Positions 49,892 through 58,800 of a stretch of 64,000 nucleotides of DNA are shown one piece after another; the stretch's first letter is position 1; every line of letters starts with the position of its first letter. The notes beneath the pieces were generated by a model, which made no database searches, was not told the origin of the DNA, and saw nothing but the letters and a program-made list of their open reading frames with translations. A program made the position numbers and the translations under genes. The DNA comes from Bacteroidota bacterium. Lineage in GTDB: Bacteria; Bacteroidota; Bacteroidia; B-17B0; Aurantibacillaceae. The stretch lies in assembly GCA_013288385.1 (NCBI GenBank), contig JABDBZ010000004.1, positions 1 through 64,000 on the forward strand. The letters are read 5' to 3'.

Positions 49892-51154
49892 TTATTTCGT
49901 TTTACTTTGAGTTAGTATCAAACGCAGCGAAGTATCTTTTGTAATATATGCCCAGGCCCAGTTTATAAAAATAATGAGTTTGTTTTTAACGCTTAGTATT
50001 AGCATTAAATGAAGAAACATCCAAATTAGCCAGGCAAAATAGCCGCTAAAATTAATAAATGGTAAATCAACAACTGCTTTGTTTCTGCCAATAGTTGCCA
50101 TAGATCCGAGGTCCTTGTATTCAAAATCGGTTGTCACTTTACCTTTAAGAATTTTCTTGAAATTCTTCGCTAAATTTTTTGCTTGATTAATTGCCACATT
50201 TGCCAATTGTGGGTGACCTTTTGGATATTTTGGTGTTTCCATAAAAGCTATATCCCCCAAAGCAAAAATATTTTCAGTTCCTATAACTTTATTTGCTCTA
50301 TTTACTTTCATGCGATTACTTAAGGCAAAACATTCATCCGGCATTCCCTCAATTTTATTTCCAGTAACTCCTGCAGCCCATATAACTGTTTTCGTTTTTA
50401 TTTTGCTTCCGTCTTTTAACGTCAATATTTCCCCATCATATTCATCAACAAATTTTTCAGTTAAAACCTCCACTTTCATTTCCTTTAAGTATTTCGCTGA
50501 AGCTGTTTTTGAATTAGGACTCATACTATTTAAAGTATTTTTACTTCCTTCGATCAATGTAATTTTAAATTTTGAAAAATCAATTCCAGGATAGTCCTTT
50601 GGTAGTACATTCTTTTTTATTTCCGCAAATGCCCCTGCCAATTCAACACCCGTTGGTCCGGCACCAACTATTACTAAATTTAACAAGCTCTCTTTTTCTT
50701 CTTCACTTGCAGAAATTATTTTTTCAAATGTGAGTAAAATATGATTCCTTATTGTAATGGCATCATAAGTTGTTTTCAAAGTAAATGCATGATTACTTAT
50801 ATTATCTTTACCAAAATAATTTGTTTTACATCCAATGGCAATTACCAAATAATCATATTCAAAATTTCCAATGGTTGTATTTATTTTATTATTCAGTGAA
50901 TCAACTTTTAAAACTTCTCCTAGTCGTACCTGAATATTCTTTTTATTCTTGAAAATGTGTCGTAATGGGAATGAAATACTGGATGGCTCCAATTGAGAAG
51001 TCGCTACCTGATAAAATAATGGTTGGAATTGATGATGATTGATTTTATCAATAAGTATGATATCAAAAAGGTCTTTATCTATATTTCTAATTAATTGTAT
51101 ACCCGCAAATCCACCACCTACAACTATTACTTTCTTTTTAGTTATCATTGTCAA
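49892..51154 (-). CDS. Type II NADH dehydrogenase (NDH-2)
   Basis: A 420-residue flavoprotein with FAD-binding GGGFAG at the N-terminus (VIVVGGGFAGIQLIRNID), the NDH-2 landmark HHQFQPLFYQVAT, a second dinucleotide site (VIVGAGPTGVELAGAFAE), TVIWAAGVTGN and the late FALGDIA. The C-terminus carries a membrane-associating segment (FAWLIWMFLHLMLILSV). It should oxidise NADH and reduce quinone without proton pumping. It starts 7 bp after the 107-residue gene and is probably co-transcribed with it. Confidence 0.92.
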   Translation of the reverse strand: MTMITKKKVIVVGGGFAGIQLIRNIDKDLFDIILIDKINHHQFQPLFYQVATSQLEPSSISFPLRHIFKNKKNIQVRLGEVLKVDSLNNKINTTIGNFEYDYLVIAIGCKTNYFGKDNISNHAFTLKTTYDAITIRNHILLTFEKIISASEEEKESLLNLVIVGAGPTGVELAGAFAEIKKNVLPKDYPGIDFSKFKITLIEGSKNTLNSMSPNSKTASAKYLKEMKVEVLTEKFVDEYDGEILTLKDGSKIKTKTVIWAAGVTGNKIEGMPDECFALSNRMKVNRANKVIGTENIFALGDIAFMETPKYPKGHPQLANVAINQAKNLAKNFKKILKGKVTTDFEYKDLGSMATIGRNKAVVDLPFINFSGYFAWLIWMFLHLMLILSVKNKLIIFINWAWAYITKDTSLRLILTQSKTK

Positions 51155-51161
51155 ACCAATA

Positions 51162-51485
51162 TTATTCGACGTGGTTTTTTAATCGCTCAATAATTTTTGA
51201 TGTTTTAGAATCAGAGTATATTCCAAATGCATTTACAACAGTGCCTTTTATATTATGCTTTGGAGAAGATATTGCATATAGAATCATTTCGTCACCGGGA
51301 TCAGTTGTTCCTTCAAAACGATAGGTTTCATCAATTTCAAACTCTTCAGGCGAAAGTTGCAAAGCTGTTTTGTTACAGAGTAAACATTCTTGCTCTGCAT
51401 GAACTAAAAAATCAGTTGTATATCCTCTTTTTACAAGATCATTAAGTGCTTCACTTACTGTTTCATAATTACGAAGTTTTTTCAT
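51162..51485 (-). CDS. Small conserved protein before NDH-2
   Basis: A 107-residue soluble protein (NYETVSEALNDLVKRGYTTDF, CLLCNKTALQLSPEEFEIDETYRFEGTTDPGDEMILYAISS, then GTVVNAFGIYSDS). This matches a widespread Flavobacteria/Sphingobacteria family that databases often call phosphoribosylpyrophosphate synthetase, although it lacks the PRPP synthetase fold and that name is probably wrong. A C-x-x-C pair is present. Function unknown; it is coupled to ndh and lies opposite the usp operon. Confidence 0.8.
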   Translation of the reverse strand: MKKLRNYETVSEALNDLVKRGYTTDFLVHAEQECLLCNKTALQLSPEEFEIDETYRFEGTTDPGDEMILYAISSPKHNIKGTVVNAFGIYSDSKTSKIIERLKNHVE

Positions 51486-51610
51486 TTGCCAATTTTTAAA
51501 TTATTTAAACGACTAAATTTTCCTCAAAGATAATATTAAAGGTTAGTTAAATGTTACATAATTCAACATTAATTTCTATCATATTATGCAACTGAGTGTA
51601 TCATTTTAAT

Positions 51611-51676
51611 GTGTGAATTCCGCAACTTATTATTTAAGTTTTGTAACTTACATTTAACCTTGATTGTCCATCTTTG
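51611..51676 (+). promoter_or_regulatory. 66-nt island promoter, usp operon (plus strand)
   Basis: GTGTGAAT (51611-51618), 22 nt with GCAA instead of TGTAA, TTGTAAC (51641-51647), 25 nt, TTTG (51673-51676). It is the only copy on the plus strand and lies 53 nt before the usp ATG. Exact spacing in the opposite orientation rules out a strand or composition artefact. Confidence 0.75.
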
Positions 51677-51729
51677 AAGATAGAAGCGCTTATTAATTAA
51701 ACTTTTAATAATCTTATTTGGAAAATAAA

Positions 51730-52161
51730 ATGAATTTAAAAAAAATATTAATAGCGGTTGATGGCGGTCCCACAGCCGAAAAAGTTTCTTTGTTCGGATT
51801 TCAATTATGCCAACAACTTCATGCGGAAATTGGATTAATAAGTGTTGTTGATACAACTTTTCTTATGACCGATGGAACCGTAACCCCAAGAGAAATAGCA
51901 AACGTAAGTAAAAATGATTTTAAAAAAAGTCACCAATTATTAATAGAAAAAATATTTAAAGATTTTAAAGTATGGACCTTTGTTGAAGAAGGAACACCTT
52001 ACGAAATGATTTTGAAAACTGCCGAAGAATGGGAAGCTGATTTAATCATAATAGGTACACATGGCAGAACAGGCCTTTCGCATTTATTAATGGGTAGTGT
52101 TGCAGAAAAGGTAACCAGGCATTCTTCAAAACCCGTACTAATTATACCAACAAAAACATGA
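51730..52161 (+). CDS. Universal stress protein (UspA family)
   Basis: A 143-residue UspA domain (starting at ATG 51730; a TTG 12 nt upstream is less likely). It begins LKKILIAVDGGPTAEKV, has WEADLIIIGTHGRTGLSHLLMGSVAEKV with the G-x-x-G-x9-G-S/T nucleotide-binding pattern, and ends SSKPVLIIPT. ATP-binding type UspA proteins act as stress response factors. It forms an operon with the DUF2061 gene through an ATGA overlap and is driven by the plus-strand island promoter. Confidence 0.93.
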   Translation: MNLKKILIAVDGGPTAEKVSLFGFQLCQQLHAEIGLISVVDTTFLMTDGTVTPREIANVSKNDFKKSHQLLIEKIFKDFKVWTFVEEGTPYEMILKTAEEWEADLIIIGTHGRTGLSHLLMGSVAEKVTRHSSKPVLIIPTKT

Positions 52162-52427
52162 TAGAAAAAATTCTTCCTCAAACTCACCATGCAGAAGAAA
52201 CGCTTCGCAGATCAATTGTAAAAACTGTTAGTTATAGAGTGGCTATTTTAATTCTTGACTTTGTGGCAATTTATTTGTTTACAGGTCAAGTAAAAGTGGC
52301 TTTAAGTTTTATGCTTGTGAGTAATATTTATTCTTCGCTCGGCTACTTTTTCCATGAAAGAATTTGGGATAAAATCAAATGGGGGAAAATAGTACGTAAA
52401 AAAGAAGATTCGGAAGAGCTTGCTTAA
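52158..52427 (+). CDS. DUF2061 membrane protein
   Basis: An 89-residue protein with a cytosolic N-terminus and two membrane segments. The family pattern RRSIVKTVSYRVAILILDF, then LVSNIYSSLGYFFHERIWDKIKWG is clear. DUF2061 proteins often accompany sulfate, cysteine or stress genes; their action is unknown. It overlaps the usp stop by four bases and so belongs to the same operon. Confidence 0.9.
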   Translation: MIEKILPQTHHAEETLRRSIVKTVSYRVAILILDFVAIYLFTGQVKVALSFMLVSNIYSSLGYFFHERIWDKIKWGKIVRKKEDSEELA

Positions 52428-52512
52428 ATCACTTCTTTTACCTGATAAAAATCATTTTAATAACACTTTATTACAAACGTATTTAGTTACATTTGGTATA
52501 TATTAATTTAAT

Positions 52513-52944
52513 ATGTCATTTCTATTATTGAAGAAGGGGAGTAAATTATACAGCATATTAAAATTAAAATGCCCTCGCTGTCAGGAAGGTGATTTATTTG
52601 ATGTAAAAAATCCTTATCGCTTAAGGTATCTCGACAAAATGCCACATTACTGTCCAAAATGCGGTGAAGATTTCAGAAGAGAAGTTGGTTTTTATTATGG
52701 CGCTATGATGATCAGTCACGGCTCTACAACTGTAATAGCAGTGATTGTTCATTTCACAGTTTTTCATTTTTACGGTTGGGCAATTGCTCCTAATATTATC
52801 TCACTTCTGATTATTCTTAATGGCTTGTTTCCTGTTATTTTCAGAAGTTCAAGAGCAATCTGGATCAATATATTCAGTAAATATGATCCTCATGCCATCG
52901 AAAATAAAATATTTCATAAAGAAGAAATGGAGATTAAAAAATAA
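52513..52944 (+). CDS. DUF983 membrane protein with zinc-ribbon-like N-terminus
   Basis: A 143-residue protein. Its start carries two C-x-x-C pairs (CPRCQEGDLF and CPKCGEDFRREVG), followed by two membrane segments (GSTTVIAVIVHFTVFHFYGWAI and IISLLIILNGLFPVIFRSS). This is the DUF983 family, widespread in Alphaproteobacteria and Bacteroidota. A metal-binding role is suggested by the Cys pairs only. It lies 85 bp after the usp operon without a clear terminator between. Confidence 0.9.
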   Translation: MSFLLLKKGSKLYSILKLKCPRCQEGDLFDVKNPYRLRYLDKMPHYCPKCGEDFRREVGFYYGAMMISHGSTTVIAVIVHFTVFHFYGWAIAPNIISLLIILNGLFPVIFRSSRAIWINIFSKYDPHAIENKIFHKEEMEIKK

Positions 52945-53049
52945 TAGTCTCAACTTTATTCACTTATCATGAGATGTTAAATCATAAATTTAATCTCCTA
53001 AACTTTTTAAATTTTTCCTTTTGCAAGTTTTTTCTCTTATTTTTATAAT

Positions 53050-55233
53050 ATGACGAAACATATACCATCCTTTAATAGAAATTCAAAATGCTTTTACAAA
53101 AGCGCTATTTTATTTTTCCTAATTATTTCTGTTTTAAAAACGAATGCACAAGAAGATAAAAATTCTACGGGCACTTCATCCTCTAGTGATAATGGGATGA
53201 GTGCTGAAATTAAGGAGTTAGAAAATTTCAAAAAATTGCATGCTAAAGAAGTAGAAGCATTAGAGATTTTCACAAAGAAGTTTATTGAAGCTAGAAATAA
53301 TGGCGTAAGCAAAACAATGGCTTTACCCGATACTTCTTGTGTTGCCACAATACCGGTTGTTATTCATGTTTTTCACCCGAATGGAAGTGCAGGTGTTCCA
53401 ATGAGTCAAATAAATTACGCCATGCGCGATCTCTACATTACTTTCGGAGGTGCAGATGCTGATTACGGGACTGTAAATGCCGCTTTCTCAAGTGTAAAAT
53501 CATATACTAAAATTCGTTTCGTATTGGCAAAAATTGATCCGAAAGGAAACGCGACTACAGGTGTAGAATATTATAAAGACAAAGATGCGGGTTATGGAAA
53601 CGGCACAGGTTGGGACAATGTAATTAGTTCAATCGCATGGGATAACTATAAATATTTTAATATTTATGTGATGAATGATCTCTACGCAAATAACGTAACA
53701 AATAATTCGGGTGTATGCTGGTATCCTAATACCGGTATGAGCGATATTGGAACAGCTCGCATGGTTTATAATTATTGGTATCTCGGTCAAGGTGGTTCAT
53801 CATTTAATAATTTAGAATTCAATGAAACATTTACGCACGAATGTGGCCATTACATGAATTTGTATCACACATTTGATGGAAATAATTGCGCCGGACCTGG
53901 AGATTATTGTAATGATACACCACCAACTGCTGTTGCCGCCGGAGGATGCAGCGGAACACAATGCAGCGGTTTAATTAATGGTGAAAATTACATGGATTAC
54001 AATACTACTTGTTATAAAAACTTTACAATGGATCAAAACGCAAGGATGGAAGCAGCTTTGATGGATCCCTCTCGATTTCCATTGTGGCAATATGATAATA
54101 ATGTAGCTACCGGTATTCTTAGTGCAACAAATACAAATTCATGTGTAAACACTACTCCATTTTTTTCCTTTTCAAAAACACGATTGAATGAAGCTATTAT
54201 TAATGATGGTTCTATCGAAACTCCTCCTGTAATTATTTATGCTTGCGCCGGAGCTCAATTTGCAAACACAAATCAAACGCTTGTGCAAGGAACAGATTAT
54301 ACATTGGCAAATTTACCGGCGGGACTCACAGCATCTATTGTAACATCGAGTGATGGTAAAACTGCAACTTTAACTTTGAACGGACAAGCGGCTAGTCATG
54401 GTACTATAAATTCTGTAAGTAATATTAATTTTGCTTTTACAAATGCTGCAGTTGTGGGTGGAAGTGTTACAGGAATTACAAATTATTCGAACACATTTAA
54501 AATTAAATTTTTGGATCCTTGGGGTTTAACATGTAGTAGTCCGGTTAATTATAGTGCTTCACCAACTACAACGTGGACACAATTTGAAACGGTTGGACCA
54601 ATGCCGAGATATTATGCTGTATCCTATAGTTCTGGAAGTTTTTATTTAGAAAATTATGGAAGAGCAATTATCACAAATGCTACAACAAATGATAACGTTG
54701 TTTTTTTACCGAGTGGAACGTCAATTGATGCGAATAGTGGATGGAGAGCAGGAGGAAATCATGGACTGATGTATTCACCAACATACACAGTATTAGATGG
54801 GCAAACAGGTTATGTTGGATTTAGAACACAAGCGGGTAATGATTATTACTATGGCTACATGACAGTTCAGGTTTCATCAACAGGAGGCGTTACTGTTTTA
54901 GAATATATTTATAATAATAAACCAAACGATCCTATTATTGCAGGAGAAAATTGCACAAACGTTGGCATTACTAAACTGGGAACAATGAATGCACCATTAA
55001 TCTACCCTAACCCTACGTCAGGAAATATTTTTGTAAAAAACATAAACTCAAATTTATTAGGTGGAGAATGTTTTATTTATTCAGTTGACGGAAAAATTGT
55101 AAAGCGTGAAAGCATTACTTCCGAAAACATGGAATTAAATCTCGAAAATTTTAAACCGGGATTTTATATTTTGGAATTTAATTCCGTTAAAAATGATGGG
55201 GGAAAAGTTAGAATAAAGGTTATTAAGAATTAG
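53050..55233 (+). CDS. Secreted M43-like zinc metalloprotease with T9SS sorting domain
   Basis: A 727-residue protein: signal peptide (about 15-34, ILFFLIISVLKTNAQ), an acidic/charged pro-like region, then the catalytic domain. The sequence FTHECGHYMNLYHTFDG gives HExxH with the third ligand His as in pappalysins (M43 usually G instead of N before LYH), followed by a Met-turn region ENYMDYNTTC. A jelly-roll-like domain follows (about 480-640), then a C-terminal sorting domain (IYPNPTSGNIFV, YSVDGKIVK, FKPGFYILEF). It is likely an extracellular protease. Confidence 0.87.
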   Translation: MTKHIPSFNRNSKCFYKSAILFFLIISVLKTNAQEDKNSTGTSSSSDNGMSAEIKELENFKKLHAKEVEALEIFTKKFIEARNNGVSKTMALPDTSCVATIPVVIHVFHPNGSAGVPMSQINYAMRDLYITFGGADADYGTVNAAFSSVKSYTKIRFVLAKIDPKGNATTGVEYYKDKDAGYGNGTGWDNVISSIAWDNYKYFNIYVMNDLYANNVTNNSGVCWYPNTGMSDIGTARMVYNYWYLGQGGSSFNNLEFNETFTHECGHYMNLYHTFDGNNCAGPGDYCNDTPPTAVAAGGCSGTQCSGLINGENYMDYNTTCYKNFTMDQNARMEAALMDPSRFPLWQYDNNVATGILSATNTNSCVNTTPFFSFSKTRLNEAIINDGSIETPPVIIYACAGAQFANTNQTLVQGTDYTLANLPAGLTASIVTSSDGKTATLTLNGQAASHGTINSVSNINFAFTNAAVVGGSVTGITNYSNTFKIKFLDPWGLTCSSPVNYSASPTTTWTQFETVGPMPRYYAVSYSSGSFYLENYGRAIITNATTNDNVVFLPSGTSIDANSGWRAGGNHGLMYSPTYTVLDGQTGYVGFRTQAGNDYYYGYMTVQVSSTGGVTVLEYIYNNKPNDPIIAGENCTNVGITKLGTMNAPLIYPNPTSGNIFVKNINSNLLGGECFIYSVDGKIVKRESITSENMELNLENFKPGFYILEFNSVKNDGGKVRIKVIKN

Positions 55234-55277
55234 ATCTCAAACTTCTATTCCATTTACATGTTTCAATAAACTATTTA

Positions 55278-55832
55278 ATGAAAAGAATTTTTTTTATATT
55301 CATATTTTCCATTATCCAAATTATTTTATTTGGGCAAGATTCAATTGAACAACTAGATTCAACAAATGTAAAAGACACTTGTAAAATTCTTTCCATTAAT
55401 ATTGATAATAAGTCGATGCTTTCATGGACAACTAAAAACGAGGCATATAAACATATTTTTTTTATAGAGCAATTTCGTTGGAACAAATGGGTAAAGGTTG
55501 GGGAAGTTGAAGGTTTAGGAACTCCTCAAACTAATGAATATCACTTTCAGATAATTCCCTATACTGGAGAAAATAAAGTTAGAGTAACACTGGCAAGTGA
55601 GTTTAATATTTCTCGCACGACTGAATGGTGGTGTAAGTCACCTGAAATAAAATTTACAATTAATAAAGATGCAAAAGAGATACAATTTAGTAAAGGAACA
55701 CTATATGAGCTTTATGATTCTTCCGGCAACCAGGTTAAAAAAGGGTTTGGACAAAATTTTTCCTACAAAGATATTCCAAAGGGTAGCTATATTTTGAATT
55801 ACGATAATTCTACTTCAGAAATTAAATTGTAG
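55278..55832 (+). CDS. Small secreted protein with sorting-domain-like end
   Basis: A 184-residue protein with a signal peptide (MKRIFFIFIFSIIQIILFGQ), a central beta-sandwich-like part (SWTTKNEAYKHIFFIEQF, YTGENKVRVTLASEFN, fibronectin-III-like) and an end that resembles the last strands of T9SS sorting domains (LYELYDSSGNQVKKGF, DIPKGSYILNY). It lacks the PNP box at the front of the domain. It follows the protease gene by 45 bp in the same direction and may be secreted with it. Function unknown. Confidence 0.72.
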   Translation: MKRIFFIFIFSIIQIILFGQDSIEQLDSTNVKDTCKILSINIDNKSMLSWTTKNEAYKHIFFIEQFRWNKWVKVGEVEGLGTPQTNEYHFQIIPYTGENKVRVTLASEFNISRTTEWWCKSPEIKFTINKDAKEIQFSKGTLYELYDSSGNQVKKGFGQNFSYKDIPKGSYILNYDNSTSEIKL

Positions 55833-55867
55833 TTTACAAAAATTAAACTCTACTCCAAACAAACATC

Positions 55868-55882
55868 ACTTCGACAAGCTCA
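55868..55882. repeat. REP-like core CTTCGACAAGCTCAA
   Basis: This short core matches the TTCGACAAGCTCA-type repeat seen in many bacterial intergenic regions, from memory. It lies between two convergent genes and is G+C-richer than its surroundings. Genome-wide copy number cannot be seen here. Confidence 0.4.
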
Positions 55883-55897
55883 ATATAAACTAATACA

Positions 55898-58800
55898 TTA
55901 TAGTTTAACGCCTATAATACAAACATCGTCAATTTGTTCCAAATTTCCTTTCCAATTATCAAACGCATTATTTAATTTCTGTTTTTGAGTATCCATTGGT
56001 TCATGTGCAATAGATAATAATAACTGTTGCAATTGTCTATATTTAAATTTCTTTCCGCTTGCGCCTCCAAATTGATCAGAGAAACCATCAGTTAAGGTAT
56101 AAATTACATCGCCTTTTTGTAAATTGAATGTATGTAATGTAAAAGGTGTATTATCCTTATCGTGCTTACCAATCGGAAAACGATCGGGTTTTATTTCAAT
56201 TAGTTCAGCCTCATCCCCCCGCCCTTCTCCAAAAGAGAAGGAAGCTTTAGAGCGAATTATCCAAATTGGATTATTTGCAGAAGCACAATGCAGTAAATTA
56301 TTTTTAAAATCAAAACTTAATAAACTTCCATCCATTCCGTCCTTACCTCCTTCTATGCTGCCATCATTTTTTAAATGCTCTATAATTAATCTTCTGGTTT
56401 CATTTAAAATTAAATCCGGACTCGTAATTCCTTTTGTAATGGCTTTATCTAAACATGCAATATTTAAAATACTCATAATTGCTCCAGGCACGCCATGACC
56501 AGTTGAATCGGCTGTTACTAAAATAAAATTGCTGTTCCCGTCTCTCGTCTCTCGACTCCGCTCGAGATGACTGGCTCGAGATGACACGTCAGAGCTAGTA
56601 ATTTTGGTGGACCAATAAAAATCACCGCTTACAACATCTTTCGGTTTAAATAAAATAAAATAATTATCTAGGCCCTCATCCAACAATTTTTTGCTTGCTA
56701 ATAATGCTCTTTGAATTCGTTCAGCATAATTTATACTATCTGTTATTTCTTTATGTTTTTCTTCTATGACTTGTTTTTGCTGAACCACTTCAAGCGTACG
56801 TTCGTTAACTGTTCGCTCCAATATTTTTTGCCTGGCTTTTAAAGTACGTTCACGCCATTTTACATAGGATACTCCAGAAGTAATTATTAATAAACCCACT
56901 AAAGTGCGGAACCACCATGTCTTCCACCAAGGCGGACGAACTTCAAATGCAAATTGAAATGGTTCACTCCACACACCACTTTGATTCATTGCTTTTATAA
57001 TAAAATTATAATTTCCACTTGGTAAATTACCATAAGGTGCTTCGGTTCTGTCAGAAATAGAACTCCAATCAGGATCAATTCCTTCTAATTTATATTGGTA
57101 TTTAATATGGTTCCGGCTTTGAATATGAACACCAATAAAATTAAACGTAAGATTATTATTATTGTATGGTAAACTTAAATGCATTGGTAAATTGTACCAT
57201 TTAGTTAAACCATCAAACCTTATGTTTTTCAATAATATTCCATTTGAAAGCAACGTATCATTCGATTTCCCATTGATAATTTCTTTACCGGTACTATCAG
57301 TATAAACAGCATTTAAGTTAGCCCAAACAATTTCTTCACCAAATAATTTTATGCCTGTAAGATTCACAATCGGTGCAGCAGTATCTATAACACTTGCACT
57401 TGGATCGTAACAGGTTAACATATCTGTTGCCCACCAAATTTTTCCCTTACGATCTTGCAAAACACAATTCCTTTTGCAGTTTACTCCTATAAAACCATCA
57501 TTATATCCATAGTTGTAAAAAAGAGCTCCTTTTACAGGATTAAAATTATTGTCAGATCGAACAGAGTTGAGATCCATTAACTTACTTCGTGATATTTTAC
57601 TTAATCCTTTTCTCGTTCCAAACCATAAATTTCCTTCCTTATCTTCCAGTACACTTTGAACAGCAGTACTACTCATACCTTGTTTTTCTGTAAAATTGAT
57701 AAAAGATTTTCCGTCGTAACGACAAGCTCCATTGCTTGTAAGAAACCAAATGTTTCCCGATTTATCTTCAAAAATTTCATTAATACCATTATTACTCAAA
57801 CCTTCTTTCTCTGTGAAATTGGTAAAGGTTTTAATAAACTTTCCATTTTCTTTTTTAAGATCTTGTTGATCACTCAATGGGATTTTTTCTCCACGTTCAA
57901 TAGCTTCAACTCTATTTCCATCGTAACGTGATACATCACCACTCGTAGTGCCAAACCAAATATTGCCCAGTTTATCTTCTAATATATTTAGTACTGTTTC
58001 ATGACAGAGGCCTTCTTTTTTTGTATAACGCGTAAAAGTCTTAATCAATTTTCCATTTTCTCTTTTAAGATCTTTTTGTTCATTCAATGGAACTTTTTCT
58101 CCACGTTCAATTGCTTCAACTCTATTTCCATCATAACGCATAACGCCACCACCATGGGTGCCAAACCAAATATTTCCATTTCTATCCTCTATCATCGCGT
58201 CGATATAATTACTACACAAACCGCCTTCTTTCACTGTAAAGTTGGTAAAGGTTTTAATCCATTTTCCATTTCTTCGTTTAAGATCTTGTTGATTAATTAC
58301 CGGAATATTTTCTCTTCTTTCAATTGCTTCAATCCTATTCCCATCATAACGGGATACACCACCGCCTCTGGTTCCGAACCAAAGATTTCCGTATTTATCT
58401 TCTAACATTGTTGTAACAGAATTTTCGCAGAGACCTTCTTTTTGAGTAAAATTGATAATAGATTTTCCATCATAACGCATCACCCCGTCACCAAAAGTTG
58501 CAATCCAAATATTGCCGTTTTTATCTTCTAAAATCGAATTAATAGGACTATTGATTAAACTTTCTTTCTCTGTAAAATTGATAAAAGATTTTCCATCAAA
58601 CCGTGAAACACCACCACTAATAGTACTAAGCCAAAGATTCTCAGATTTATCTTCGAATATGCTCCAAACAATATTGCTACTTAACCCTTCTTTATCAGTA
58701 TAACTGGTAAAAGTCTTAATTAATTTTCCGTTTTCCTTTTTTAGACCTTGCAAATTTGTTTCATCAATTTCAGCATCACCTTCCATTTCATCAACACGGT

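Noticed and set aside
51162-51485. PRPP synthetase by database habit
   Set aside because: The 107-residue protein lacks the PRPP-binding loop and is far too short; the name appears to be a propagated misannotation.
51486-51600. A possible 66-nt promoter before the 107-residue gene and NDH-2
   Set aside because: ATGTAAC and TTTG are present but 31 instead of 32 nt apart, and no GTGTGAAT stands at the expected place. I did not count it among the twelve.
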